Of a DNA stretch of 64,000 bases, positions 38,786 through 53,799 are shown piece after piece. The DNA comes from Apus apus (taxonomy: Eukaryota > Chordata > Aves > Apodiformes > Apodidae), in NCBI RefSeq assembly GCF_020740795.1, contig NC_067284.1:94293440-94357439 (forward strand). Reading direction: 5' to 3'. The translations under genes were made by a program, and so were the position numbers. The notes under the pieces are model-generated. The model was not told the origin of the DNA. It worked only from the letters and a program-made list of their open reading frames with translations, and did no database searches. The number at the start of each line of letters is the position of its first letter. The first letter of the stretch is position 1.

Positions 38786-41381
38786 AGTTCACTGACAGTT
38801 AGTTTATCAACAATCAAATCACCTAGACTAACATCAAAAGTATCCAGCTAACTTCAGAGGTTAAGACTTGTAAATTGTATAAAAGCCCTTTCTTTAAAGC
38901 TTATAAAGTTACTGCCCTACAGTTCACTTCTCCATCAGTAATATGGAGATAATATTTACCTACTTTAAGGGGACTTCTGGGAATTAAATGAATAAATGAC
39001 TGTGAGAAGCTTAAATTTGTGGCAACAAGGGCTAAGTGTTAGGCTGGTGTCTGCTCAATTGACTTGACTTACAGAGCCTGAATAAAGGCAGAGTAATTAA
39101 AAAACTGGCTTTTGGCTTGTAAACTAAGAAAAACAACAACAATTTATCATTACCAGGGAATAAATATGGAACACTCCAAAATCACTTGTATGATTATTTT
39201 CCAGCTGTTGTCACACTTAAATTTTTTAATCAATGCATATGCAGATAGTCTTCCCATCTTTAAGGAGGAAATGAGTCTGAGGCAATACAAGATCAGTACT
39301 CTAATACTTTTTTTTAATGGCGCAGATTGTAATTTTCTGGCCAGAGGAAATATTCCCAAAGCATGACACACTGCACCTTTGAATCTTACAGCTCCAAAGA
39401 TAGGACAGAACCAGCCCAGCAACTGTAGCTGTAGGGATCCAATCGCAGGGAGGATGACCTGACCTGGGGGAAGTTACTGCATCTGGCTGACATCTCCATC
39501 ACCATACAGCTGTCTGTGCTGCTTCTTAGGCATCTCCTGTGTTAGTTTTGTTGATAATGGTTTCAGGGAAACAGGCAGCAAACTCCAATTTCCTTGAGAT
39601 GCTGAGTTTTAAGCTGGGATGACTTGGGTACTGTTTCTAGATCTGTTCAATCATGAGCAAGTGTACTAGGAGCAGGCACCTTGTACAATCTCTCCTAAAA
39701 TTAGTCAGCTCTTCTAAGAAGTCACTTCTTATAGGAAAGGGTAGGATTCAAGCCTTTGGGAGCCACATGTCATCAGAATCTCTATGGGGCACAATTTTCA
39801 GATGTCCTTTTATCCCTATAGTTGCCAGCTTTGATCAAGAAAGAGGACTTTGCTGAACTAAGGAAAAATACTAAATCATGTTCCATTGGTTGCTGGCAAC
39901 AGAGTGATCCATCAACCTTTCAATCTGATTCTATCAGTAATATTTTTGACCAAGGTCCAGGTCATTATTTCAAATGAAAAGTGATGGATTCATCCTTCAG
40001 CACCAGGTCAAGATGCAGCCTGGTGTTAAAACTTGCAATGCACTTCAGTTGTCTGCATCAGTCTTCCTTAGATCCCACTAAGCATCTGATGACAGCAAAA
40101 TGAGCACTAAGATAAACATATAACAAGACAGAGCATTTAGCTGAAACAACAAATGTAGTAATGAATAAATCTGCTTTCTCCTCCCTTAAGACTTTTATTT
40201 CCTAAAGGTGTAGCAGGCAATTACAGATACATGTAACTTGCAGCAAAACTTATTCTGCATTCCCAGAAGACCAACATCTATAATTCAGTCAATTTACCCC
40301 CAGCATTTTGTGATGGTCATATGCATATGGAGTGGATTTGGTGCTGATGTAGTGCTATTACCCTGACATCACTGCAAGCAAGGAGCCCAAGGGGAATGTA
40401 AGCCTGAAGCACAACTCAGAGATATTTTTGCTGCACTGTAACTACTGGACACTGCTTCCAATTACAGTGGATTCCTATTTCCTCCCCTGGTGGCACTGGA
40501 GCAGGAACTGGTCCAGAACTTTTTGCTAAATTGGATTTTTAATGGAAAATTATGATCTGTCAGAACCAGAAGCTTGCACTGAAGCTTTCTACTTTAAGTC
40601 AAATTCAAAATAGTTCAAAGACCAAATGTCAGATGACAAATAAAGTGAGTCAGAAGGATGGCAGCTAAAAAGACCTACCTCACTTTTCCTCTCTCTCGTT
40701 TGACACAAAGCAGATTTCCAAAAGTATTGCTTTGGGCATATTCAAAATGAGAATATAGGAAATCCTACCAGCTGTAGCTGAGATGCTCTTTCATCTTTTC
40801 TCTAACCTCTGCCTTTTGACAAGGCACATCAATTTAAATGGTGATGCCACTGGATTAGGATGACCCAGAACTATCATCCTGTATTTGCTCCTTCTTTTGC
40901 CATTGGCATTATTTTATCAACATATAGCAGCTTATTCTTCGGTACATGCATGCCCCTTCTGGGCCTTTCTTGTTCTTCTTCTCTTGTAACCTGTGACAGT
41001 GAAAATACTAAGAGCACTTGCTAGAAATCAGATGAGATTCCTCAACCTTTGTCAGAGCAATCTAAAAACATCACTGAGAAACATTGCTATCTCATGCCCT
41101 CAAATGCATTTACAAGCAAAGAAAGATTTATCAGTGACCACATTCTGCTCTCCAACAGAAGATGTGAAGACTTTCAAATATTCTTTGATATGTAGAAAGC
41201 ACACTGATGACCACCCTCACCTTCAGAAATATTTTCCTGATGTCCAACATGAATAGTGCAGTCACAGGTCACAGTGATTTCTTGTCCCCACAATAAACAC
41301 AAAGAACAGATTACTCTTTTCCACTCTGCAAAACCCTTTTACTTATTTGAAAATTACACACACATAGTCTTGCACTCTTTA

Positions 41382-41393
41382 CACACACACACT
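41382..41393. repeat. Short (AC)n tract
   Basis: A short run of about six AC units in intron 2, with another small CA-rich stretch about 25 bp upstream. Approximate boundaries. Confidence 0.7.
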
Positions 41394-43749
41394 TAGTTGT
41401 CCTATTCAAAGCATCTGATGATTTTGTTTGCCTTTGGGCTCTCCAGCTGGCCAACATCTTTCTAAGATGTTATATCCAGTACTGGCAAAAGGTCTTACTA
41501 TTTCTCAGCAGCACTGAAGATTAGCTACTTCTTGTGCCTCAAAGGCATCCCTCTTTATAGTCCCCTGACTGCCACTTTATAGCATGACACTCTTGACCTA
41601 TATTCAACACAGAATTCAGTTTCCAAGTTACAGTCTCCCACAAGAGACAGGTCTACTTGAGGAGAGGCTACATCTGCAGTACATAAAAAGAAAAACATTC
41701 AAAATACAGGAGATGCCAGCTATTTCTTCTGAAAATACTTTCATATGAGGGCAGACTAAGATTTTAGCATATTTAAGAGGGAATCGGATGACAGCTTAAA
41801 ATACATGGGAGCAGCAAATCAAGTGGCCCTATCTACATAAAGGAGGTAAAGAAACTCAACTTCCACATTGTTTCACCTACAAAGCAACTACTAAGATATG
41901 AGAAAAGTTGCAGATTTTTTATTTTTTTTTTCATATTTTCCTCCAAAATACAACACAGGCAGATATCAAAACAGAGGACTCCCTGCCTTGGTCTTTTACA
42001 ATAATTCTGGTTTCATTACATTCTCTTTAAATACAGGACAAAGAGACCTCTCAGCAAAACGCTGCATTACCAAGGAAATCATAAAATAGAACTACGGGGT
42101 TATGACACTGACATTTCACTGCACATTGCACAGGGCACGTGGGTAGATGGCTGTGGTCTTAATCCCTTCTCCTGCTGACTTACTGATTAAGTCTCCTTGC
42201 AGAAGACGAGCTGATAGAGGCTTCGTGATGAGAAGCTTGACTTAAGAAGGGTTGACTGGAGACAGTCTGATGCACCCAACTGCCCAGCACGCAGACAAGC
42301 ACTGCTGGCCAGAGCAGGAAAGCAAGGCTTGATGATTCTATGGTAGAACTCAAAAAACACCAAGATCTAATATCCAAGCTTAATAAGATGAGTTACCAAT
42401 AGAGGGTTAAATTGCCATAACCTTAGCAGAAGTAATCAGAGAAAAGTGTTGATTAACAATAAACTATATCCTACTGAAATGACACAGATGCAGACTTTGT
42501 TAAAATTACGTACATTTTGGAATAAAATATTACTCTAACCTAACTGCAAAATGTAGAGGGAGCACAAGTCATCACTTGCACATTTGTTCTGCTTTACCCC
42601 TGAAAGGGTACAGTTTATTGTGAAGTTAAGAATTCTACCTCAAGGCTTTAAACTAGGAGAATTAAATCAACTACAACGTAGTTCCAAGGTGGGTTTTTTT
42701 TCCCCTTCTTGTTCCTATTTGGCACTGTGATGAAAAGTAATTATGCTCTGGCATATTTTCTTCTTAGATGTAATTTGGACTACTTATCTATCCTCTCACA
42801 CGGGAGCAGACTTGGCAACTAAAAAGAAACACCTGCTTATACCACTTTAGAACAACACTGTCAGCTTAGCAATAGAAGAACTTTCACAAGCCCTTGAATT
42901 CTGAGTGCTAAGCTTAATAGTATCTTATTTATTCCATGCTCATAAATTTATGTATGAATGTGGCATCAAACGGCCTCATTTGTTGATATGCAGAGCAAAT
43001 AAGCCATTAAGATTTGACCTCCAGGTGACAATGCACTAAAATGAAAACAGGTAATAGTAACATCAAACTGATAACTGAAAATTATAAGGTTACTCAGACA
43101 TTCAGCTACAGTTCCAGTAGCACAGTGCCCTCAGGTTCTGCTGCCTTAGGAGGAGATTTCTATAGCATCAGCTTGATGGTACAAAAGGGTTTCATTGTCA
43201 CTAACCTGCATTTACAGCCAATGGTATGGGTCACTCTTCAGACTGTGAGACAAGGAGCAGCCATGCCAACACCTCAGCACAGCACAGCTCTCCTCCTTCA
43301 TAACCTTCTGGTGGATTCTGACACTGGGTAGACCCGTAGGCTCTGTCTGCTTTATGGATCATTCTAGAGTTGAATGCACCAAAGATAGAGGATAAGGATC
43401 CACATGAGTAGAATTAATGTCAGTCATGTAAGTCTAGATGGATGGATCCAGATGGATCCACAAAGCTTTCTGTTAACAGCCCATTTTCCCCTTCCACAGG
43501 AACCCCAAATATTCCCTACAAGGAGCATAAAAGCTTCATTAGAAGAAACTCACAAAAGAATCTCATAGGGACAGCGGCAGACATCAAGGGCATTTCCAAC
43601 ATCCTATACCATGCCATGGCAGGTAAAGTGTTTGAACATCTAGACAACTGGGAAGTAAACCACATCCCACACTGCAAAAATAAGAATAGCACCTGGATAA
43701 ATAGGCAGTAGCACTATGATCGAGAGTCGCAAAATAATCCTTCCATTGT

Positions 43750-44235
43750 ATTCAGTACTAGTAGACTGACATCAGGAGGAATGAGAGGAAGCGAAAGAGA
43801 CACTTGGAGATCCCCACAGAGAGTACCAGAACAATCAGAGTTTTAGAAGACAAGTTTCCAGAGAAAAGGCTGAAAAAACTGAGGGTTAATATTGAAATAC
43901 TGAGATGTTCCAACCTCAACCACATTTTTATTCTCGGAAAAAGGGTAATAGCTTCCAAGCATGTAAAAGATGGTTATAAAGGGGCAGGATACTGAAATTG
44001 TGCTAGGAAGACTAAAGTGGAGGTTAGAAAAGCTTTTTAATGGCAGGAATAGTGAGGTAAGTGAATAAAAAAGTAACAAGGCTGTAGAGTCTCATCACTG
44101 AGACAAGATCATATATAAGATCAGGCTGGATAAACCCGGAATTATTTCAAAATAATTGAGACTAAGTTAGAGCAAGGAAATGGAATGGAAGCTTTTTGAG
44201 GTCTTTTTGAGCCTATGATCTATGATACTATAATC
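43750..44235 (+). mobile_element. Ancient CR1 LINE 3' end fragment
   Basis: A diverged copy of the CR1 3' region is recognisable. From about 44080 the text parallels the family's GGCTGT-GAGTCTC-ATCACTG, AAGATCAGGCTGGATAAAC and TTTTTGAGGTC segments, then the short terminal TATGATCTATGAT repeat that marks CR1 3' ends. Upstream (43800-43980) the match is weaker. The small open frames here are chance. The comparison is by memory of the family, so the exact left border is uncertain. Confidence 0.6.
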
Positions 44236-44540
44236 CTAAACTTTAAATTCCACCTCTGAGAACACTACCTATATCAATTTATCAAGCTCCGTCTTGAAAT
44301 AATTTAGGTTCCTTTTCCTCCCTGCCCTATTTGAAAGGTTATGATAGAAATCAGCTATCATTCCTTTGATGTCAGAAACCTCATTCTAATTTACACTCTA
44401 AATTAATTCAAAAGCAATTAATATCCATTTGATGTTAAAGCAGGTTCAATTTCACTAAGTCCTCTTCCTCCCTTATACTAATTCCTGAATGTCTTTTAGA
44501 AATAGTAATATATCCTCTTTCTCAGTCTTCACTGAACTAT
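44236..44540 (-). mobile_element. Ancient CR1/L3-like LINE fragment, reverse orientation
   Basis: The plus strand reads like the reverse complement of an old amniote CR1. Segments TCTTGAAATAATTTAGGTTC, CCTTTGATG-TCAGAAACCT, ATATCCATTTGATGTT and ATATCCTCTTTCTCAGTCTTC occur in the family order and spacing. It is strongly diverged with no coding capacity. It abuts the plus-strand CR1 fragment on its left, so the two 3' ends face each other. Confidence 0.55.
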
Positions 44541-46455
44541 ACTGTCTATCTCAAATACCAGAAGTAGTAAAGCGATAGTGGCACAGAGTTCCTTGCAAGC
44601 TAACTTATTTTGCTCCAACTCCAGTGTTATAATAGCTACATGGCCTGTGGAAAATGCCCTCATTCATTCCAAGTTAGCTCAGGTACCTCTGCTCTTCATT
44701 GCAGTTTGTGATAAAGGTATATCTTATGTCAGGGAATCCCTAACACAGAAACAAAAAGCAATTCCTCCCATAGTACAAAGGGGGTGTAAAAATCTTCTGA
44801 AAAGAAACTTCGGGGATTCTTTTTGTGGAGTATGTCCTGATCAGAAAGTTACTGTGAAGAAGGCAACACAGAGGAGGTAGCATATCCTCATTGACAGGGA
44901 TTGCAACATTACCTCAAAGGTCAGTTACTGACAGATCAATCAGCCTGATACAGTTGATCTCTTATATGTGGGGACTAGAAGAATTTCCACACTTGCCCAC
45001 CCATGGAAAATGGAAGTGTAAAAAGCATTGTAAACTATCTTTATTCTTCTTACATGATAACAGATCACATTTATCTAATTTTGTCTCTAGGATAAGTGTG
45101 CGTGGTCCAATCAATGGAATTGCTCTCATTAAGCTTGCAGTACATTTTATTATATACAGGGGGAAAACATGCCCTAAACCCTTCCCTCTTCTCATTCACC
45201 TCACTCCATTAAAAAGCTTAAAGTCTATGAATGTCTACCTTACACATGTTTTATAATCTATTTTATCTCTAGACATGATCTAAAATAACTAGGTCTCACA
45301 AGACTTTATGTACATGGCCAGAACTAAGCTGTGGACAATAAAATTTTATACTCCTCGTATTCAAAGTGAAATACCTTATGTCATAATTCACCACATACTT
45401 TGAAGAGGAGAAAATAGTCATTCATAAGCAAACCAATGCCTTGTAGGACAGGGGGTCCAGATCTAACCTTATAAGGCTTGGTCAGACCCTATTTTCAAAC
45501 ATACATGTAAGGTTTCTAGCAATGCCTGAGGAGCATACCACATACAGCAGAAAGCAGGAGTTGCCTTTGTAGGGAATGACTCCTTGTACTTTCATTTGTG
45601 TAAACACTATCTGAAGCAAACAATGTGCCAAATACAAAAACACAGCCTGAGAAAAGAATCAAATTAAAAGGCTTGTACTGAACAACCTGGGAAGGACTCC
45701 TCTGTTGGCTTGTGAGGATTAATACTTAAATGCTCTGATTACAGAATCTTATCTCATGAGACCATGGTTGCCAGTGGTTACTTCCTACATATGACTTCGT
45801 TAGGTTGCCAAGAGCAAATACTCTGAAACAAGAACAACAGGCTGCTAAATAAGCCAGATAGTAATGAGCCATGAATCTCTTGGCATTAGGAATGAGAATT
45901 TCTAACATTAATGCTTAGAAATTGAAATGATGCCACTGCTGGCACCTTCAAGTTAGACCATCTTAACAGTATTGACTTAAACTGCTACAAACGAACTTCA
46001 AGTTAGTGCCCAAAAAGTTACAGGAATTGTCGGTGGTAAAAACATCTTTTGTCTTCTGTCAGAGTTAACTTATTAGCAGCCACATAGACATCTGCAAAAA
46101 TAATAAATGATTAATCAATTTTTGAAATGCACCTTTTCAGATGAAATGGAAATGTTTTCCAATGCTTCAGAACAAGCATATATTAATTAAAACTGCATAC
46201 TTTCAAACCACAGGTTTTTGAAAAGCAGCCTTTTGATCCACATGGCAGCATATGCTCACATACAGAGTGATGGGAATCTTCTCAGAACTGCAACTGTCAG
46301 AGGAAGAAGGACAGCTATCCTTTGTGGCACCATCCAAACACATCAGTCCTGATGGGTTCTGTTTCTGCATGTGTTCACTCCAGTTAAAGGAAATTGATAT
46401 AGAATTTCTAAACCCACATATTTAATTTATATTAATTTTAATGAGGGACAAACAC

Positions 46456-46489
46456 ATTCTGGAGTACCACAGACTGGGTACTCCAGAAT
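46456..46489. repeat. Perfect inverted repeat, 13-bp arms and 8-bp loop
   Basis: The left arm ATTCTGGAGTACC (46456-46468) is the exact reverse complement of the right arm GGTACTCCAGAAT (46477-46489), with an ACAGACTG loop. It lies in EPM2A intron 2. Confidence 0.9.
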
Positions 46490-49400
46490 TATTGAGACAA
46501 CCTGAATCAATGCATCACCACAGTCAGCTCTATAAATTTGTAAAATATTTTTTTTTCCAAAACAAAGTAAAATCAAAGGGACAACAGTTGCATGGTGCTA
46601 CCCTAATAATGTTGTCAGAAACTTCATTTTATCTAACATACTTAGTTATTGTATTATAAACATAAAATTAATAGCCCTGTTGGATGAGTTGCCAACATCA
46701 AAGGTCAAGGCTGAGACTGTAACAGAGCTACTGAGAGGCCCCAGATGTACTCACGTAAGTCTTTTTTAACACAAAACTGCAAAGTACAGTGGGATATCCT
46801 GAAGAAGTCTTGGACAGCAAAAAGGAAAAAACAAACAAACTTGAATTTCATGAACTAACAATGCTGCATTTTTTATTGGAGCCCAACAATAGTAAAGAAT
46901 TACCATGGGTTGTCTATTTTTTTAAATGGCTTTTTTTTTCTTTTTTTCAAATTTCTTTCTTTTCCTTGCAAAGTAATTTCGCTTGCTTGGAAAGTGGAAT
47001 TGCAGGTATTTGAATAAATGTACTAAAGCAAACTATTGTTAGTAAGGTTTATTTAAATTTGTTTACATTCTCAACTGAAGCTTGACTTCGTAAATTTGTA
47101 AAACGTTACTCATACTGGACAGCCTTATTACCTAGACGACAAATATATTTGAGAAGCTTCTTCCTCCTTTCATCTCAACAGATGGAAGTAACTCAGTGTT
47201 ACAGGAATCTGAGCAAAGCAGTCTTCTGCAGTGAAAGCAGTAGTTAACGCTGTTTAGGAATGGTCTGAGCACTGCCAACCCTTCAAACTGCAGAGGAAGG
47301 AAGCTTCTACTTCATGATTGATCTTATTTCTAGTCTACATTTTCTTATTTCTGTATTAAAACTAAAACTAATATTTCCCTTTTTCCTCTTCTTCCACACT
47401 TATAATCTTTTCTATTATTAGGTTTTTCACTTTAAAGAAAACAGACATTTCATTTAAACTTACAAACCATGATGCCTGTTGAACCAATAAAGAAGAAATC
47501 CATATTTGTTATAATGTGGCACCGTCTGTGGCATTTGACTCAATTTTTATCAACATTTGCAAGAGGAGTTAAAGTTCTGAACAATAGCAGGGATTATGTA
47601 TCTCAACTACCTGAAATTAAATTTCCAAAAATACAAGAATTAAAGGAGGGAACAAGAGATTTTCAGTTCATCCTCTTAATACATTCCCTGGGAAGAAAAA
47701 CACAGTTCACTTCTTTGTTTTTTGCTTTTTCATGCAGAGAGAAAATTATACATCAGAAAATACAGGAACGACTTGATAATCTCTATTTACTCTTGGGAAA
47801 TAGAATACTTATATTTCTGAGACAAGCTTCACAGAAACTAGAGCTACATTCAAGTTTCCTTTCTAATAATTATTTTTATCCTTTAAATAGGATTCTCTAT
47901 ATTTTTATATGAAGGAGCTTTTTAAAAATTATCTTGGAAGTATCTAGAGCATTTAAACCTGAAAACTTGAATTTATATCTCTCAGCATTTATAAAAAATA
48001 TTTAAGATAAAGGTAGAACTCATAACGGTTTCAGCTTGCTACTGTTTTAAGTGAGGAATCTTTAACAGTTTCTCCATTTCATTTGAGTTGAAACAACTAT
48101 GCAGTTGCTTCTTTCAGATTTTTCTGACTTACAGGTTACCTGTTTCAAAAATACAGTATACACTGAGCAAGCAAATACCAAAGCAGCTGGTTGTAATAAA
48201 CTATCTGATGGCATCAACTCTCACATTTGGGAACTGAAAACCCTCCTTTGAGGCTTTTTTCTGCAGGAGTCAGCTGCAGGCTGGCTGGGCTAACCTGCCC
48301 TAGAAAGGCAATCTGCTTGTGAAAAAGCATGGGAAGGGTAGGCAGGGTAGGTCTACACTGCATACACCAGGCCCTGATTCAACAGTTTTGCCAGCTGTAA
48401 GTTATGGAGTTCTCTTAGTGAAGTTCTCCTGATAACAGCCAAATATATCTATATCTGCATTTGCTCCCTCCTGGCAAACTAAATAGCAATAAGGTTGAGT
48501 ATGCAATCTTTGCTTTTGAAAATGCTTCTGCTTTCTTGAGATAAACTATATTATGAAATGCCAGTGATTAGAGGGCACCTAATAAACGTGTGTAAAAGCT
48601 AACAAAAATAAATATCTGTGAGACAACTGGAACATCATCTTTGACGAAAGCAGTGCTGCCCCTTACCCGTAGTCCCGGCTGTGAGCTGAATTGCCCACAT
48701 TTCACAATCTCAGTCAGTTTTGCTCACAGCCAGCAGTGCTAGCAAATTGCTTTCCAGTGGAGACAGAATTTTACTCTCTTGCTGACAGCCTGAATGTTAA
48801 AAAGTAAAGCGACAGGAAGAAAGGCTGAAGATCTCCAGAAGAAACACAGACAAGGGTGCACAGTAAAGCAGAAGGAGAAATTAGAAGCAATAACAGTTTT
48901 TCTCCCTGACAATGATAACAAAAAGTTTATCTTTACCAGACTACCAACATTTGTTGGTTATATCCCACAGAGGAAAACAGAACAAATAAGTATGTTCACT
49001 CCTCAAGGTTTTTTTCAGGAGGGTTCCCCGTTGCACACTATTGCACATCCATACCATGACCCCAGCCATCAAAGTTTTGGGAAGCCAACTCATTCTTCCT
49101 TGGCTGAGCCACACAGCAGTTTGAAGGGCCTTGATGTTATTTTCGAGTAGAATTCAGACTCTAATTAGGAGGGGAAAATACCTTTTTCAGAAGTTTAACA
49201 TCCAAAATGTTTATTTCCTTTCTCTTTCTTTGCAGGGATAAGGGAGGGAAAGAACTTTACAATCCATGCTTTCTCTCATGAGGAGTATAAAAAAGGTAAA
49301 CAACACATAATGAAGGTGCCATGGAAGTAACTTCTTCCTAGTATAGACAAGTGTTGGTCATTACTTTGGCGGATTCAGTAATTTCCGAACAGTTAAAATA

Positions 49401-51356
49401 AGCTGGGTTTCATTGGAAATACATTGTTTTTCATCAAAAGTGAAATCCACGTATCAGTGTGATTTGCCCTTACTATGCTATCAAGAATTATGCTAGTTGT
49501 TCTACAACTTAGAGCAAAACACCACAAGAAATCACATTATTCTATTTAGCGTCTATATATGAACAGTTCAAAATTATTAATTTATCAATAATGCTGACAA
49601 CAGACACGGTAGCTTTATAGAGAGAGGAGAAAACACTCAGAAAAGCTGGTGACTATTAAGGTTGTCTGCCTTTTGAAAAATCACTGACATAAAAATATTA
49701 TTAGTTCACAAGTTTGCTAGTTTTTAGTCATTTGCGGCCAAAATTATCCCCTCCCACTATTTTATCATATTTACAAAGACAAATTACCATTCAACAGCCA
49801 TTACTTCAACAGCTTCATCCCCATGTCTTGACAGTCTTTTGTGTCCTTCAGCCACTACGGTACACAACAAACCTGGCAGCATGCTGGCTAGTAGCCATTC
49901 ATCAGATTTAACAGACCAGACTGTAAGGTAGAAATAATACTGGGAATTCAAACACTAATGACAGTCATGCAAAAATATTTACTCCAAAAGCTCTGTGATA
50001 TATTTTTTTATTCTGGCAAGAATGACATCACCCATTTAAATGCCAGATACTGTTTGTTACTGTGACACACACAAGAAATGCAAGTCGAAATTAATAACTG
50101 AGATCCAGGAGTTCCCATTTCAAGCTGATTTTGAGTGCTCGGGTGGTAGGTCATGGTGAGGCAACCAGAGCTGTGCTGAAAACAGCTATTTGCCATGACT
50201 CAGAAAAGCAAAATGTGAGAAGTGAGATCCCTCAGTCCAGTTCATCGACAGTGTTACACTGGTACCAGTGCACTGTATGTCTGTGCACCACTCGTGGGAC
50301 TGGGATTTGTAGCTAATGCAGGTTATCCCAGGTTATTCCCTGTCCATATGAAATGACAAAACTTAGAAAAGCAGAATCAGTTTTCAAGTTTTCAGCCATT
50401 GTTATGGAGGGTGAAGTGTGGGGAGTTCCTGAAAGGAGAAACTTTGGACGGGCAACAAACATAGAAGAAAAATGCATTTGTTACCCAATACAGGGATATA
50501 TCTGAATTAAATAAAAGTAATAAGGGACTTTAAAAATGGATGAAGTTCTGAGCTCAAAATATGTTTGTCTTCTCACTCTTGAATTTTTTGTACTTCTTAA
50601 CCTCTGCTGTGAAGAAAATGGGTAACAAAAGCATTTCACAGCTCCAGTTGAGGGTGATGTAGAATAAAATTGAGGTATACATGAAGATAACTATTCTATG
50701 GCTTAATTTAATGGTTTAGTTAAATCATTCTATGGTTTAAACTTCCATTGGTAAGTAAACAATGGATCTAATTTATACTAGTTTAAAACTATAGCTCAGT
50801 ATAATAAAACAAGATTAAACTGGGAAGTCAAATGTCCTAGTTTATAGGATAAATATATCACAAAATGTAGCTTAAAATATTTTCATTATGTAATGTATAA
50901 AATGGCCAGTTAAAGCTCCAAGTACTGAAATCCAAGGCCAAACTCTTATTGATGTTAAGTATTTTTAATCAGGATTATTTTAATAGAACACAATTGAAGA
51001 CTTTTGTTCCAGAGCTCATTACTTCTCAGGCTTTTCTCTAACACCACAAGTATTCTTTAGGCACAAGGGACAGCTAGCTCTCAGCTTTTAATGTTAATTA
51101 TGGTAATCTCCATAGACATCATCACTTCATCTCTTAATTCATAACATGGGCCTAAAGTATCAGTTCAGCTTTCTACTACAGTAGCATAGTTCACTGCACC
51201 CTAGGGGCTTTTTGTGATAGTTTTCTCTTTAAAGCTTTTTTCTTCTTTTTATAATTCAGTAATAAAAAAATAGACTTCAGAATTACACTTAAAACAGAAG
51301 ATATTTATTTTGTGAATTAATTAAAATTGATAAATCAAAAGATAAATTAAAGAGTA

Positions 51357-51381
51357 AAATAAATAAATAAATAAATAAAAA
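51357..51381. repeat. (AAAT)n microsatellite
   Basis: Six tandem AAAT units within an AT-rich stretch of intron 2. Confidence 0.9.
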
Positions 51382-53799
51382 TTCTCTCTCGTGTATTTTT
51401 TTCCAGTAGTATAATTAAAAGGAATTTCTGACTTCCTACTTAATATAGATGGATATTATTTATTAATACAGGCTAGGGATGGGATACAGGATCAAGATTA
51501 AGACACCTAGCCCTGGTTATCTACAAATGGGTGTCTCTAAGCACAGCAATGCTCAACAAATTTCCTAAGGACAGCTTCCCACTGACATCCGAGACATTCT
51601 ATAGCATCTGGAACATCTGGATGGGGCTCACAGATATTGCCAACAAGCCATAAGAAACTGTGTTCTTGTAGTGCAGCAGTTGGAGGCAAAACAGTAAATT
51701 CCAGAGCATTTCAAAGGACACTAGACATCAATATTCAAGCAACCAGACACTATGTTGAATTTCTTATTACAAATCAATAAAGATCTCATCAGCCTCATCA
51801 GTCAAGTTTAGAGACCAGTTTGATTCTTCAGTGCACTCTAAAGTAGACAGCTTGTTGCCAGTGAGTTGAATTCCTGTATATAAACATAAGAATGTAGCCA
51901 TTTTTATCTCAAACTGAGTTAATCACTCAGTTCATCAAACAGATGTCTTTAAATATATATTTACATTCATCAATCCCCACAGAGTTCTAACATTCAAATA
52001 GCAATAACTGTGCCTCATATAACCAAATAAGTTAACAGAAATTACATTCTTTGCCTTTTCCAGTGATTACAATGCAAAAATATACTCGACCAGCTTCTTG
52101 TTTTCCACTGCAATTAAAGATGTCTATTGATCAACTAAATGTTCATTTTCTTCACAGGAGAATTACTACAGACAAAAGAAAACCCAGTGTTCATCTGAAG
52201 AATACTGCTTTAGTGCCTCCAAAGGTAAACATGAAGCATCTGGATTTTGCCCTGGATCATTCCTCATCCACTCACCCATCTACACTAACATTTTAGTCCA
52301 AATCAAGAGCACACATTTTATGTGACTCTTGGGATCATCCCCAATTAACACTGACTTAGGTTATAACTTACATTACTATGGAACACTACATCATAAATTA
52401 AGTTTAACTTGCAATCACCAAGAAACAAACAAACAAAAACAGTGAAAACAAGGGTTTATTTTATCTTTTCTTTTGCCTTATGGAAAAAAATTAGGCACAT
52501 AAACACTGATGATTGCAACAGATCAAGTTCACAACTTCTTGGATTATATCCAGTTACAAGAACATCCCACTCACTCCATAAACAAAAAATATTAATATTT
52601 CATGGCCTTAATATTTAAGTGCAAAAAAAGCTACTATAAAAACTGTACCTCAAAATATTGTTTTCAGGAGCCACGGCTACTCTAATGTAGTGACTCCCCC
52701 GTTACAGTCCTCTACATTTAAAGATGATTGTATATTTTCCTCCAAAATGTTTAGCAGCTGTAGCAATACTTCAGTTAGAGATTAGCTGTCATTGTGGTCT
52801 GAGGAATTCACTTCCAGGATGCAGTTTAGCTACATGTAACATGCAAAACATGTAAAAAACCCCAATTTGTTAGATTTAGGAGATCCAACCCACCAAAAGT
52901 ACCTTCTATTGATACAATTATAGTTTTGAAGGCAGTAAATTTGAAACACATATTATTAAAAATTAGACATCACAGATGGCATCAAAGTATATGTACTAAA
53001 ATGAAGAGGCGGTGATCATACATCACATTTGAATTAATATGCAATAACTACTGGGAACTCACTACCTATCAGGGGTGGATTTGAAAGTCTAAAATTAGTC
53101 TGAAAATAGAAAACTAGAACTAGATGGCTTTTCGTCTCAGTGATATTGATTCTCATAGCACCTAATTATGCCATCAAGCATCACTGTCTCTAACATATTA
53201 TTTAAGGATTTTTTCATTTCAAGTGTCACTCCTTCTCTTGCTCTTAAGCAACACCTTTTTTCTGAGAATTGAAGGGATTTTTATATAAATAATAAGGTAT
53301 GTAGCACCTATGAACTATGACGTTTCAGCTTTCACAGATGGAGCTGAAACTGAGCTAACATGCCACATCTACAAATTCTCTGAAGTCATCATCTCCCAGA
53401 AAAGATTACAGTAACTCTAATTTGGTTTGGAAAATTACTGTGTCCCAAGGGAACTCTCCTGCAATTTGAAGGCATCTTATTGCACTAGTATCTAACACAA
53501 AAGAGAAAGAGACTGTTATTTCTTCCTGAATCAGATTTTGGTGATATGTACCATTGTATGTCCAATGTAGATTAATGCTACAGTGATTATCAGTCGTGAC
53601 TCTGTAGCTGTGGGCAGACTCCATTTCACACTTAAAAAAACCCTTCATTTAAATCCTGCTGTGTTTAAACAACACATCATACAGTCCCCAGCATAAATGA
53701 CTAACAGAGAGCAAGTTCTCTAAATGTAAGTTTAAACATGAATTCACTGGTTTATGAATGAATACCTCTATACCAAAGAAGAAAAATCTGATTCCTCAG

